In this document: in pieces, positions 45,143 through 54,561 of the stretch
Position numbering within the stretch: the stretch's first letter is position 1
How the letters are laid out: the number at the start of each line of letters is the position of its first letter
Assembly: GCF_049942825.1 (NCBI RefSeq)
Contig: NZ_CP187970.1
Location: 7,316,001 to 7,380,000, forward strand
Direction: 5' to 3'
DNA from: Paenibacillus_G sp049942825
GTDB taxonomy: Bacteria > Bacillota > Bacilli > Paenibacillales > NBRC-103111
DNA length: 64,000 nt
Position numbers and translations under genes: made by a program
Notes under the pieces: generated by a model
The model's input: the letters and a program-made list of their open reading frames with translations, nothing else
Database searches by the model: none
What the model was told of the DNA's origin: nothing

Positions 45143-48100
45143 TCATTGGAAGGATTCGAGAAGCACCTTGATCTCCGGGTTTAGCTTCAGCGTATTGAGC
45201 AGAATCGTTAACGACTCAGCCCGGGTCGATGAGGCCTCGGGATCGAATCTGTTCCCTCCCCTGCCCGAGATGATGCCGGCCTGGGCGGCGTTCCTGATCC
45301 CATCCGCTGCGAAGGAACCCGCAATATCTCCGAAGGCACCGGCCGCTGCATCCTTCTTCACCCCATCCATGTTAACGATCCGGGAGATGATCGCGACCAT
45401 CTCGGCCCGCGTGATGGATTGATCCGGCCGGAATGCCTCGCCATACCCGTTCAGTACGCCGGCATCCGCGAGTTTGGTAATCGTATCCTTGGCCCAGTGG
45501 CTCCCGACATCGTTCAAGACCACCGACTGCTTCTTCCCGCCGCCGATGCTGAATATACGGTCGATGATCGTCGCGAATTCAGCCCGCGTCACCTTCCCGT
45601 CCGGGTTGAATCTGCCGCTGCCGTAGCCTTGGATGACATTCAATCTGGCGAACAGGTCGACCGTCTGTTCAGCCCAGTGCCCTTTCGTATCCGAAAGCTG
45701 CACCCGGGCCCCGGATTGCCTGGCTTCCCCGATGCGGGACTCGAGCAGGCGGACCACGTCGCCATCCTGCACGACCGCTGTCCGGAACACAGCCTCTGAA
45801 GCGGCAGGGGCCTGCGGAGCCGGAGCAGCGACCACCGCGCCTTCTCCCACGGACGGATCAGCCTCCGCTTCCGCGCCGGATCCGGCATCGGTGTTTGCGC
45901 TGCTGCTTCCGCCGCCGCTACCACTGCTGCTTCCGCCACCGTTTCCTTCGGATACCGTTCCACCCTCACTGCCGCCGTTTTCCGGAGCATCCGGTACCGT
46001 GATCACCGTACCCGGCACTTCCGGGGTCGTCCCTTCATCCGGGATCGGCGTCTCCGTACCCGGCGCTCCCGGCGTTTGCTCTTCGTCCGGTGCCGGCGTC
46101 TCGGTCTCCGGTACCGGTGTAGGATCAGTAACTGGAATCGAAACGATGCTCACCCGGTACGTTCGGGTGGAGCCCCCTGCTGCCGTCACGACGATGGTCA
46201 CATCCTTGGCTTCCCCCTGCGTCAGGCTCAGCGTCTGCGGCACGCCGCTTGCGGCCAAGGCGCCATCGATAGTCATGGATGCCGCCGGATCATACACGGC
46301 AGCTGTCACGGTAACCGTGGAGGCGCTGCTTGGTACCTGCAAACTGTAGCTCAGCTGCGCTGCGTCGAATGCCGGCTCCAGCCCATACGCACCCGCCGAC
46401 AAGGAAGCCAGCTCATTCGAGACGACCTTCACCTGCCGCACCGTCTCCGGCGAAGCGTTGCCGCTCTCATCGGTGACGCTATAGCGGAGCGCATACGTAC
46501 CGAGGACATCGGTATCCACCGAGCCGGTCACCGTCACCCGGTCGGTCATATCCCCGTCGGCGGTGTCGGCCGCTGTATAACCCGGCTCCACATACGGCTG
46601 CCCCTTCAGGAGATACACCGTAGAATCTCCATACAGCGTGATGATCGGCTGGTCTTCATCGACAATCGCGAAGCTGGCCTCGGCTTCAGCCGACTTCGCA
46701 TCGTCCGCACCGGCGGTTCGGCCATTATCGCTCAGGGTGTAGATGAATCTCGCCGTGCCTGTATAGCCCGGATCCGGAACGAACTCCACCCGGTCCTGCA
46801 CCATACTGACCGTCCCGCCTTGGACGGATTCCACATTACTCACAGCCAGCGACTGCCACTGCCGCTCGTCGGCGGCTCCCGCATCATCGTTGCCTGTCAG
46901 CGCGGAGAAGGGGATGCTGACGACAGCACTCCCTTTGGCTGCTGCAGCCAGGGTGTCGTCCTGCGCCTTCGGCGCATCATTGACTTCCGTGACCGTAATC
47001 TGCGCTGCGGCCGGGCCGCTGAGAAGCGTCCCTTCCGTGTCCGGCGATGCCTGGACGAAGAAGCCGAAGCCCGTGAGGCCATGCGCATCCGCTGCCGGAG
47101 TGAACTTCAAGCCGGCGGCTCCCTCGGATACCGTAATGAACTCTCCATCGCCAATGACCGTTGTCCCATCATTACGGTAGAGGGTGCCTCCCGTAATGCC
47201 GGTGATTCGGTAATAAGCCGCTGCAGCCCCTCCGGCCGCCGTCGGCGTGATCACCAGACCGTTCATCGTCTGAACGTCCTCTTCCGTGACCGCGTCGGTC
47301 ACAGCCGGTACATCCGCCCGGGCATTGATGGTGAACGTGACCGCTCCGGGCTGACTGTTCAGCGGGTCCGGTGAACCACTCGTGGTCCCGTTGTCCGCCA
47401 CCGTGTACTCGAAGCCCGCGGTCCCCCGGTAGCCCGCCCCCGGTGTGAATACGGCGTGTGTCCCCGCATCGTTGATCCGGACGGTCCCTCCCAGCGCCTG
47501 GCCGACCGACACCACGGTCAGTGTCTGCCCGCTTTCGTTATCCGCACCCGGTGTATCGTTGCGGAGCAAATCCGCCAGCGGAATCAGCCGTTCGCCCGAA
47601 TTCTCGACGACAGCCTCGAGGACGTCCGGGTTGGCCTGCGGCGCATCATTGGTTTCGGTCACGGTAACCGCAGCTTCCACGGCATCACTAAGCCTGGTAC
47701 CATCCGTGCCCGGCGAGGCCTGGACGCGGAAGCCGAAGCCTGTGAGGCCGTTCGCGTCGGCCGCCGGGGTGAACTTCAGACCTGCATCCCCCTCCCAGAC
47801 AGGGATGAAGCTCCCCTCCGCGATGGGTGTAGATCCGTCATTTCTATACAGGGTTCCTCCTGTGATGCCCGTGATTTTGTAGTATGCGGGCGGGGCATCT
47901 TCCCATTCTCCAGGCGTAATCACAAGTCCGCTCGACGTCTGCACTTCCTCTGCCGTTTCCGCATTCGTGACGGCCGGCTTGCCCGCCCTCGGTTCAATGG
48001 TGAACGAGACGTCCGCCGGGGAAACGGACTGCCGGGGATCCGGCGAACCGCCGGTCACCCCGTTGTCCTGCACCACGTACTTGAAGCCTGCCGGTCCATG

Positions 48101-49282
48101 GTAGCCTGCAGCCGGCGTGAACAGGACGCTGTCCCCGGAGAGGACCGCCGTTCCCCCTGCTTCGCTTCCCGGCACAAGGGTGACCGAGAGCGTCTGCCCG
48201 CTTTCGTTGGCAGAGCCCTTCACATCATTGCCAAGCAGATGGGCCAGCGGAATGACAACGCCCTCTGCATTCTCATCGACGGACGTCCAGGTGTCGCTGA
48301 CGGCTGTGGGCGCATCATTGACCTGGTCAACGGTAATCACCGCCTGCACCATACCGCTGAGTCCCGTTCCGGACGGATCCTGTGCGGCTTGGGCCTTGAA
48401 CGAGAAGGTGCCTCCCGCCTGGCTGTTGGCATCCGGGTCGGGGGTATATTTAAGACCTAACGCCCCCTCGGCAGCTGGGATGAACTGACCGTTTACGATC
48501 TCCGTGGTGCCGTCATTCCTATACAGCCTGCCGCCGAGGATCTCCGTAATTTTGTAATGCGTAACCGGCACCGTGTCCCCGGCGTTCGGCGTAAGGACCA
48601 GCCCCGATGCGGACGCTTCGTCCTCCGCCGTTACGGCAGGCGTGATTCCCGGAAGACCGGCAGCGGCCGGTGCGGTAACCACTTCAAGCTGAGGCCGATA
48701 GGCCTCAGTCCCGTTATCGGAATGATAAGCGAACTCAACCCCCAGATCCGTATTCCCCCGCACAATGAACGTCACCTTCGAAGATCCGGCTGCCTTCTGC
48801 TCCTGCACGAATGAGGTAACGTCGAATTCGCTCCAGGTTCCGGCGGAAATCGAATTCTCCTCATACAGCATACTCAGATCGGAAGCTTCCCAAGGAAAAA
48901 TGTCCCCCCAGGCATCCGCATCCGATGGAAGACGGGCACCATAAATACCGATCTTCGGCACGGTCGAGGCATCCAAGTCCTCATCATGCAATTGGTCGAT
49001 ATGGATACGGAGCGTCGCACTTTGGACGGTCCCCCCGTCCGCCGGAAGGGTGAATTGGATTGCGCCCTGCGCCAGTCCATACATCGGATCCCCACTGTTT
49101 CCTGCATAATTGACAGGTTCCGTCTTGGACAGCCCCGCGTTATCCCAATAAGCGTCGGCATAAGGGGCTAGTGTAGCCATCATACTCGCTGCCTGGACCC
49201 GTTCCATCGTCCAAGGCTGCGGTACCAGCAGCATGGAAGCGACGGCCGCCAAGGCCGCTTTTTGTTTTACCTTCTTCTTCAT
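45143..49282 (-). CDS. Large SLH-anchored surface protein with tandem Ig/cadherin-like domains
   Basis: A 1379-residue exported protein. After a signal peptide (about residues 1-32) comes a DNRLRE/CBM96-like module (35-200). Then follow four similar repeats of about 200 residues with AVTxEDxxxxxGLVxTP, LYRNDGT and (L/G)KFTPAADAxGLTGFGFxVQASP, alternating with GFxYxVxDNGxTxGSPDP segments. Next are an Ig-like domain (PIITLYGDSTVYLLKGQPYVEPGYTA), a cadherin-like beta sandwich (LSAGAYGLEPAFDAAQLSYS), a Pro/Thr/Gly/Ser linker and three SLH domains at the C-terminus, which bind pyruvylated wall polymer. GAGGTG precedes the ATG. Probably structural or adhesive. Confidence 0.9.
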   Translation of the reverse strand: MKKKVKQKAALAAVASMLLVPQPWTMERVQAASMMATLAPYADAYWDNAGLSKTEPVNYAGNSGDPMYGLAQGAIQFTLPADGGTVQSATLRIHIDQLHDEDLDASTVPKIGIYGARLPSDADAWGDIFPWEASDLSMLYEENSISAGTWSEFDVTSFVQEQKAAGSSKVTFIVRGNTDLGVEFAYHSDNGTEAYRPQLEVVTAPAAAGLPGITPAVTAEDEASASGLVLTPNAGDTVPVTHYKITEILGGRLYRNDGTTEIVNGQFIPAAEGALGLKYTPDPDANSQAGGTFSFKAQAAQDPSGTGLSGMVQAVITVDQVNDAPTAVSDTWTSVDENAEGVVIPLAHLLGNDVKGSANESGQTLSVTLVPGSEAGGTAVLSGDSVLFTPAAGYHGPAGFKYVVQDNGVTGGSPDPRQSVSPADVSFTIEPRAGKPAVTNAETAEEVQTSSGLVITPGEWEDAPPAYYKITGITGGTLYRNDGSTPIAEGSFIPVWEGDAGLKFTPAADANGLTGFGFRVQASPGTDGTRLSDAVEAAVTVTETNDAPQANPDVLEAVVENSGERLIPLADLLRNDTPGADNESGQTLTVVSVGQALGGTVRINDAGTHAVFTPGAGYRGTAGFEYTVADNGTTSGSPDPLNSQPGAVTFTINARADVPAVTDAVTEEDVQTMNGLVITPTAAGGAAAAYYRITGITGGTLYRNDGTTVIGDGEFITVSEGAAGLKFTPAADAHGLTGFGFFVQASPDTEGTLLSGPAAAQITVTEVNDAPKAQDDTLAAAAKGSAVVSIPFSALTGNDDAGAADERQWQSLAVSNVESVQGGTVSMVQDRVEFVPDPGYTGTARFIYTLSDNGRTAGADDAKSAEAEASFAIVDEDQPIITLYGDSTVYLLKGQPYVEPGYTAADTADGDMTDRVTVTGSVDTDVLGTYALRYSVTDESGNASPETVRQVKVVSNELASLSAGAYGLEPAFDAAQLSYSLQVPSSASTVTVTAAVYDPAASMTIDGALAASGVPQTLSLTQGEAKDVTIVVTAAGGSTRTYRVSIVSIPVTDPTPVPETETPAPDEEQTPGAPGTETPIPDEGTTPEVPGTVITVPDAPENGGSEGGTVSEGNGGGSSSGSGGGSSSANTDAGSGAEAEADPSVGEGAVVAAPAPQAPAASEAVFRTAVVQDGDVVRLLESRIGEARQSGARVQLSDTKGHWAEQTVDLFARLNVIQGYGSGRFNPDGKVTRAEFATIIDRIFSIGGGKKQSVVLNDVGSHWAKDTITKLADAGVLNGYGEAFRPDQSITRAEMVAIISRIVNMDGVKKDAAAGAFGDIAGSFAADGIRNAAQAGIISGRGGNRFDPEASSTRAESLTILLNTLKLNPEIKVLLESFQ

Positions 49283-49494
49283 ACTTCACCTCTAGGTAGG
49301 GACCCTCTGGTATGGGTCCAATTCCAATCTTTACATCTATTTCGACAACATCAGACAAATCCATTAGGTTTTTCTGCCACCCAACATCTCAACAATCTCA
49401 ACACAAAAAACCGCTCGACAAGCGAGCGGTTAAGGCGCAATGGTTCCGTTAATGTCGTCTTCGTCTTCTTCTCCGTGCAGCTGCATTCCGTGGT

Positions 49495-49815
49495 TCAGAT
49501 CAGCTCGAGCTCCGCAAGCCGGCCCTGCCGGTGCCGGATGAGCAGCCGCCGGCCATCCTGCAGCTCCAGCTCCACCAGGCGGTCGGCATGCTCGCTCCCC
49601 GTTCCGGCGAACCGGACCGTTACGCAGGTAGGCTCCCCGCAGTCGCAGGAAGCCGTTACTTCCAGCCCATCGAGCTGGGCGAGATAGCCGCCCCGCAGCT
49701 CCTCCCGCTCCATATGCTGCAGCCCGAACTGCAGCCAGTACTGCTCTTCGTGGGACAAGCCCCTGCCGCGGGGCGGCGGATAACAGGACTCATCGGTATA
49801 GATTAGCTTGGACAT
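49495..49815 (-). CDS. Small hypothetical protein
   Basis: A protein of 106 residues starting MSKLIYTDESCYPPPRGRG. It is rich in Glu, Leu and Arg with a central CDCGEPTCVTV cysteine cluster that could bind metal. The ribosome site (GGGGGT) is weak, and a start 12 codons earlier is possible. Family not recognised. It lies 52 bases downstream of the CBO0543-type gene on the same strand. Confidence 0.6.
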   Translation of the reverse strand: MSKLIYTDESCYPPPRGRGLSHEEQYWLQFGLQHMEREELRGGYLAQLDGLEVTASCDCGEPTCVTVRFAGTGSEHADRLVELELQDGRRLLIRHRQGRLAELELI

Positions 49816-49867
49816 GACACATACCCCCGGGGCCGTTGGAATGGTTTGCAACCTGTTGTTACTTACC

Positions 49868-50434
49868 TTATCGACCGGGGGCGGTGATTTTTGTATATCT
49901 CTTTTTGACGGTCTCCATCATCCCCTTCGTGAACGAAGCCAGGAGCAGGTAAACCGGGAAGGAATAGTACGATTTCCAGAGTATAGGCTGATAGATCCCC
50001 AGATGCATAAAAAGCGGCTCTGCAGCAAACGAAGCACCCAGCGCCAGGACGGTATGGGCGAGGAGAAAGGGCTTCCAGCCCGGAAACCACTGATAAAGGA
50101 GCATATAGCACACAGGAATAAGGGCGATGTCGGCCGTCATAAGACGGTTATACAGCGGGAACAGCTTGTAGTGATAGCTCCAGAACTGAAGCTCCGTGCC
50201 TGCTGCATCGAGCAGGGTGGCGAGATAGGCTATGAGCAGCCCGAGGAAGCCGATTTCGAACAAGCGCCGTTTGTCGGCGAGGTGCCACCAGAGGAGCCAG
50301 GTGCCCAGGAACAGCACAAGCAAAAACCACCACTGGGGTGTCAGCACCTCATGCTGTATCCAATGGGAAAGCCGAAGCTCTGTCAGCCTTTTCTGTGCCT
50401 CATTCACCAGATTGTGAAGCTCTTCATCCTTCAT
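49868..50434 (-). CDS. CBO0543-type integral membrane protein
   Basis: A 188-residue protein with about five transmembrane helices after an amphipathic N-terminus (MKDEELHNLVNEAQKRLTEL). Motifs such as DAAGTELQFWSYHYKLFPLYN and GWKPFLLAHTVLALGASFAAEPLF fit the CBO0543 family of Bacillales and Clostridia membrane proteins of unknown role, some of which are spore-related. GGGGTGA lies upstream of the ATG. Confidence 0.75.
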   Translation of the reverse strand: MKDEELHNLVNEAQKRLTELRLSHWIQHEVLTPQWWFLLVLFLGTWLLWWHLADKRRLFEIGFLGLLIAYLATLLDAAGTELQFWSYHYKLFPLYNRLMTADIALIPVCYMLLYQWFPGWKPFLLAHTVLALGASFAAEPLFMHLGIYQPILWKSYYSFPVYLLLASFTKGMMETVKKRYTKITAPGR

Positions 50435-50477
50435 GCCCGCATCACCCCTTATTCTTTGTGTCCATCAGGGGGCCGGT

Positions 50478-51308
50478 TTAAACGGGCGGGATGCCGTAGA
50501 AGCGGCACGAGTTCTCATAGAGGATACGGCCTGCTTCCTCCTCCTTCATTCCCTTGAGCTCCGCGATCTTCCGGATCGCCTGCCGGACCATGGACGGATG
50601 GGTGGTCTGTCCGGCGAACGGCCCCTCGAAAGGCCAAGGCCCGTCCGTCTCCACCATGAGCCGCTCCAGCGGCACGGCGGCGGCGACAGCCTGTGTTTTC
50701 GCTTGGTACACCAGGTCGGGCGTCACCGAGACATGGCAGCCCATACGCTCCATCCGCCGGAGCGTATCCGTACTGCCCTTGAACCAGTGAAAATGAGCAC
50801 GGTGCACGCCATGACGCTCCAGCAGGTCCAGCGCCGTGTCTGCATCTTCATAGACGGCGTGCAGCACGATAGGCTTGTCCAGCTCCGCAGCCAGCCGCAC
50901 GAACCGCTCAAGCAGGCGGACATAGCCGTCCAGCGGAAACTCTTCGCCGCGGAGCTCCGCCGCCTGGCGAAGATAATACGGCAGGCCGACCTCGCCGACC
51001 GCCGTCATCTCGCACCGGTACGCGCGGATCCAGGCGAACAGCGCCTCCTCTTCGGCAGCGTCAGGCAGCGGCTGCTCCGGATGATACCCGAAGGCGCAGC
51101 GTATGCGGCCCGGGGGCGCCTGCCGGCTCAAACGCAGCACGTCCCTGCAGGAAGCGGGGCCCATCGAGACGGCGACCAGCGCCTGCACGCCGCTGTCCGC
51201 CAGCGATGACAGCAGCGCCTCCCGGTCCGCCGCCCCGTAGGCGTCCAGGTGGATATGGGTGTCGATGACCGGGTAGTCCGGGGCATCGCTTGAATGGATT
51301 TGCGGCAT
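50478..51308 (-). CDS. TatD-family metal-dependent hydrolase (first copy)
   Basis: A 276-residue TIM-barrel hydrolase of the TatD group, with the metal ligands THIHLD at the N-terminus, GEVGL (Glu ligand), LHAVYED, HFHWFKGS and ETDGPWPFEGPF (Asp ligand). GGAGG lies nine bases before the ATG. TatD enzymes are magnesium-dependent DNases or exonucleases. A second, more canonical copy lies at 52954. Physiological substrate is unknown. Confidence 0.85.
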   Translation of the reverse strand: MPQIHSSDAPDYPVIDTHIHLDAYGAADREALLSSLADSGVQALVAVSMGPASCRDVLRLSRQAPPGRIRCAFGYHPEQPLPDAAEEEALFAWIRAYRCEMTAVGEVGLPYYLRQAAELRGEEFPLDGYVRLLERFVRLAAELDKPIVLHAVYEDADTALDLLERHGVHRAHFHWFKGSTDTLRRMERMGCHVSVTPDLVYQAKTQAVAAAVPLERLMVETDGPWPFEGPFAGQTTHPSMVRQAIRKIAELKGMKEEEAGRILYENSCRFYGIPPV

Positions 51309-51612
51309 ATCGAGGTCCTCCCGGGAAACGAGCCGAAGCAGGCTCGGTAGTCACTTCCTTCATTATACCGGATCGGCGGCGGATGCTAAGCCCAGCTTCC
51401 TGGAGAAGGATCTGCACGTCAAGTTCGGCAGACCGGTCCCCTGCCCGCCACGCTTTCCCTTATGAACCCCCAGTTCCACGGCATGGCAAAATACCCCCAC
51501 AGCACGCACGTACCGGAGGAAGGCTTGGGTCACCCTCCTCTCGGAATGCATGCTGCGGGGTATTCGCTCCACCCGCTTATGGCTGGACCGCTGCTGCCGA
51601 CCGTCCCCAGCC
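51309..51612. other. Intergenic stretch with a TATAAT element
   Basis: On the minus strand GGTATAATG close to 51362 may start the TatD-type gene. I see no gene, repeat or known RNA in the rest. Confidence 0.35.
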
Positions 51613-52677
51613 TCACAGGAGCTTCGCCAGACGGTCCGCCGCCGGCTTGTAGCTGTCACGCGCTGCGGCTTCATAGTACATCCGGGCCTTCGTCATATCC
51701 CCGGTCGTCTCATAGAATACGCCCAGGTTGTACGCCGGCAGGAAGCTTCCCGTGCCCCGCACGCTGTCATACCGGCTGGTCTCCCCTAGAGCGAGGCAGG
51801 CCAGGAACGACTGCTCGATCTGCGGGAAGAAGGCAATATACTTCTCAATATTGCTGAACACGAGTTCCCGATAGAAGTGCCCGCAGGCGAAGTGGAAGTC
51901 CGGATAGTCCGGCAGGAACGGCTTTTCCCTCTCGATGAGCTCCAACCCTTCTTCCAGCTTCCCGCCCGCAATGATGTTGTACAGGTAATCGACGACCGCC
52001 AGCGGGTAGAACGCCTCCTCTCTGCGCAGCTGCTCATAGCACCGCGAGAAGTACGGGGCTGCAGCCTGGTAGTCCCCCGCCATCCGGTATTCCTTGGCCA
52101 GCTGGAAGAGGAGATAGGCGTCCGTCGGATTCACCTCCACCGCTTGGTGCAGCAGCTTCAGATTGCGGTCCGATTTGTTCCTGCGGAAATACCCGTCATG
52201 GTACACCTCGATGGATGTCTTCACCGCAGGCAGATCGGTCACTACCTGCTCATGAATGATGCCGGTATAGAAGGTTCCTCTCGGGAACAGTCTCGATATA
52301 TAGACCTGTGATTCCATAACCTCGCCGTTCTGCTCGAATTTATCGATCCGCTTGATCCGGCCGATGCCCTGCCGGCGGGCGATGAACGCACGGATCTCCT
52401 GACCGCAGTCATTCAGGATATATTCGTCCGCATCGAGGACGAGATTCCAATCCCCCGTCGACTGCCGGAGCGCAAAGTTGCGGGCGTCCGAGAAGCTGTG
52501 GGTCCACTCGTAATCATAGACCTTCGCTCCGTACGAGAGGGCGATCTCCTTAGTATTGTCGGTCGAGCCCGTATCCGCAATGACGATTTCATCCACGAGA
52601 GGCCTCGCGCTCTCGAGGCATCGGGCCAGGTCTTGAGCTTCGTTCTTGACGATCATGGTCAGCGACAACCGAACCAA
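51613..52677 (-). CDS. Glycosyltransferase family 2 with C-terminal TPR repeats
   Basis: A protein of 354 residues. I place the start at the TTG at 52677 (VRLSLTMIVKNEAQDL), with GGGGTGAG upstream. Residues 1-200 form a GT-A fold: SLTMIVKNE, DEIVIADTGSTDNT, VYDYEWTHSFSDARNFAL and the metal-binding DADEYI. Residues 200-350 hold tetratricopeptide-like repeats (AYLLFQLAKEYRMAGDYQAAAPYFSRCYEQL, YNLGVFYETTGDMTKARMYYEAAARDS). SunS-like enzymes of this layout glycosylate peptides; others act on wall polymers. The acceptor is unknown. Confidence 0.85.
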   Translation of the reverse strand: MVRLSLTMIVKNEAQDLARCLESARPLVDEIVIADTGSTDNTKEIALSYGAKVYDYEWTHSFSDARNFALRQSTGDWNLVLDADEYILNDCGQEIRAFIARRQGIGRIKRIDKFEQNGEVMESQVYISRLFPRGTFYTGIIHEQVVTDLPAVKTSIEVYHDGYFRRNKSDRNLKLLHQAVEVNPTDAYLLFQLAKEYRMAGDYQAAAPYFSRCYEQLRREEAFYPLAVVDYLYNIIAGGKLEEGLELIEREKPFLPDYPDFHFACGHFYRELVFSNIEKYIAFFPQIEQSFLACLALGETSRYDSVRGTGSFLPAYNLGVFYETTGDMTKARMYYEAAARDSYKPAADRLAKLL

Positions 52678-52953
52678 TGTCTCACCCCTTTTTGGATCAT
52701 GGGACCAGTATAACCCAATGCCGAGCCCCCTTATAACTCTATCGGCTTCTACGGCTGCCGCCGAGAGGGTTTTTCCCCACGATACATGTCTAGGTGAGGT
52801 ACGCCCCGGGTACACACCTGGCGAATCCCGGTGTGCTGCGGCAGGGGATAACCGGCTGCGCCGTCCGATGACGGAACCCAGCACCTAGGCGTCCTGATTC
52901 GGTCATGCACAAAGAGCAGCCCTCCACGCGGAAGACTGCTCCTCTGTGCATCC

Positions 52954-53766
52954 TCAACCCTGCTTTCCTATGCCGAAAAAAGTCCGTGCCGTCCGCGTCG
53001 CCGCCTCCGCCACTTCCCCCGCAGGCCTGCCCATGCAAGCGGCCACCGTCTGCAGGATATGCGGCAGGAAAGCCGGCTCGTTGCGGCCGTCCTTGGGCTT
53101 CGGCGAGAGGTCGCGCGGCGTCAGGAACGGTGCATCCGTCTCCAGCATCAGCCTCTCGAGCGGGATGCTCCTCACAAGCTCGCGCAGGTGCTTCCCCCGC
53201 CGTTCATCGCAGATCCAGCCGGTGATGCCGATGTACAGGCCCATGTCGAGATACTTGTGCAGCTCGTACGCGGTGCCCGTAAAGCAGTGCACGACCGCCC
53301 GGCCGATGTACGGCCGGTGCTGCCGGAGCAGCGCGGTGAAGTCCGCATGGGCTTCCCGCTCGTGCAGGAACAGGGGCAGGCCGGTCTCGGCGGCGAGCCC
53401 GAGCTGCTCCTCGAACCAGCGGCGCTGCACGTCGCGGGGCGAGAAGTCGCGGTTATAGTCGAGGCCGCATTCGCCGATGGCTGTGACCTGCGGCAGGGCC
53501 GCCAGCTCGCGCAGCCTGGGGATCGTTGTCTCGTCGCAGCCCTTGGCGTCGTGCGGATGAATCCCGGCCGTCGAGTAGAGCCGCCCGGGATAGCGGCCGG
53601 CCAGCTTCGCCGCTTCCGTGCTGCTGCGCAGCGACGTGCCGGTGAGGTTCATCGGCGATACGCCGGCGGCCAGAGCACGGGCGATCACCTCCTCCCGGTC
53701 CGCATGGAAGGAGCGGTGCGTCAGGTTCACGCCGATGTCGATAAGCGCAGGGCCGGTGAGCGTCAT
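52954..53766 (-). CDS. TatD-family DNase (second copy)
   Basis: A protein of 270 residues starting at 53766 (MTLTGPALIDIGVNLTHRSF), where the ATG overlaps the kptA stop in ATGA. Metal ligands are seen in STAGIHPHDAKG, AIGECGLDYNRDFSP, LPLFLHEREA, VVHCFTGT and LETDAPFLTPRDL. NLTHRSF replaces the usual HxH with N-x-T-H, as in the TatD subgroup. Coupling to kptA suggests co-regulation with nucleic-acid repair. A hairpin of about 45 bases without a T run (52903-52950) follows the gene. Confidence 0.88.
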   Translation of the reverse strand: MTLTGPALIDIGVNLTHRSFHADREEVIARALAAGVSPMNLTGTSLRSSTEAAKLAGRYPGRLYSTAGIHPHDAKGCDETTIPRLRELAALPQVTAIGECGLDYNRDFSPRDVQRRWFEEQLGLAAETGLPLFLHEREAHADFTALLRQHRPYIGRAVVHCFTGTAYELHKYLDMGLYIGITGWICDERRGKHLRELVRSIPLERLMLETDAPFLTPRDLSPKPKDGRNEPAFLPHILQTVAACMGRPAGEVAEAATRTARTFFGIGKQG

Positions 53767-54344
53767 AGCGGAGGAGCTCCTTTCTCCTTCTCGGCGGGAT
53801 GAACGGCAAGGCAGGAAGCGGGAACCTCGTCGGCCAGCCATACTTCATTACCGGCGTAGTAGAAGGTTACGCCGAGATCTGCCGCTTTCCGGGTATCCAC
53901 GGTGAGGATGAGGAGTTCTCCTCTCCGGCTTCCCGCCAGTGAGGCGAAGCCGGTACCCTCGGATAAGTGCACATACTGCCGGTTCATCGGGCGGAGGCCC
54001 TCAGCCCGAATGGCCGGGGCGGATTCAGCGTTCGTACCGTGATACAGGAGATCCGGCGGTGTGCCGGGCTCGTACTGCACCCGGTCATGGCTGTGCCCGT
54101 ACCGGGCGCGGATCCGGCCGTCCCGGAGCTCGAAGCGCTGCTTCTCCGACCGCCCTACCACGGCAGAGATGTCTTCTTCCGTCACCCAGGCCCACGAACG
54201 CTGGGCGCGGATCGCCTGCAGCAGCGCCTCCACCGTGCAGGAGCCGTCTGCCGGATCGAGGGAGAGCCCGAATTCTCCCGGCGTGTGGCGCAGCAGTTTG
54301 GTCATGAATTTGCTTAATCGTTGTTCGGACGCCGGTGTCAGCAT
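53763..54344 (-). CDS. kptA: RNA 2'-phosphotransferase (Tpt1/KptA)
   Basis: A 193-residue KptA. It removes an internal 2'-phosphate from RNA splice or repair junctions, passing it to NAD+. Seen are RLSKFMTKLLRHTPGEFGLSLD (the family N-terminus), the ARYGHSHDR loop with the conserved R-G-H core, LYHGTNAESAPAIRAEGLRPMNRQYVHLS (ADP-ribose-binding H-G-T) and an N-E-VWLADEVP end. Length is normal. Its place beside a Ro-type protein and Y-like RNAs fits an RNA-repair neighbourhood. Confidence 0.92.
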   Translation of the reverse strand: MLTPASEQRLSKFMTKLLRHTPGEFGLSLDPADGSCTVEALLQAIRAQRSWAWVTEEDISAVVGRSEKQRFELRDGRIRARYGHSHDRVQYEPGTPPDLLYHGTNAESAPAIRAEGLRPMNRQYVHLSEGTGFASLAGSRRGELLILTVDTRKAADLGVTFYYAGNEVWLADEVPASCLAVHPAEKEKGAPPL

Positions 54345-54499
54345 GTTCCGTTCCCACTTTCTCTCTGTCCGTTATCGCCAGTTTCTGTCCTTCCATTATA
54401 ACCGCCGGGACGGCCGGGGCGAGGGAAAGAATGGGTATAACGGTTTGTGCGGAGGCACTATAACCCGGTACATGGCCCGTTGTATGTCAGGCGGGTGCA

Positions 54500-54551
54500 A
54501 AAGCAAACAAAAGATCCGCCCTCCATGCTCTAAGCACGAATGGCCGGATCC
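54500..54551 (-). terminator. Rho-independent terminator after the nucleotidyltransferase gene
   Basis: On the minus strand GATCCGgCC and GGgCGGATC pair across a GC-rich loop, followed by TTTTGTTTG. It ends the Ro-nucleotidyltransferase transcript before kptA. Confidence 0.7.
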
Positions 54552-54561
54552 CTTCTACTTT

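Noticed and set aside
46076..48460. Long plus-strand frames inside the SLH gene
   Set aside because: They are shadows of the repetitive high-GC surface-protein gene.
49338..49365. Sigma-H promoter for the SLH gene
   Set aside because: Spacing is 10 bases and the -35 has a mismatch in its core, so it was not listed as a feature.
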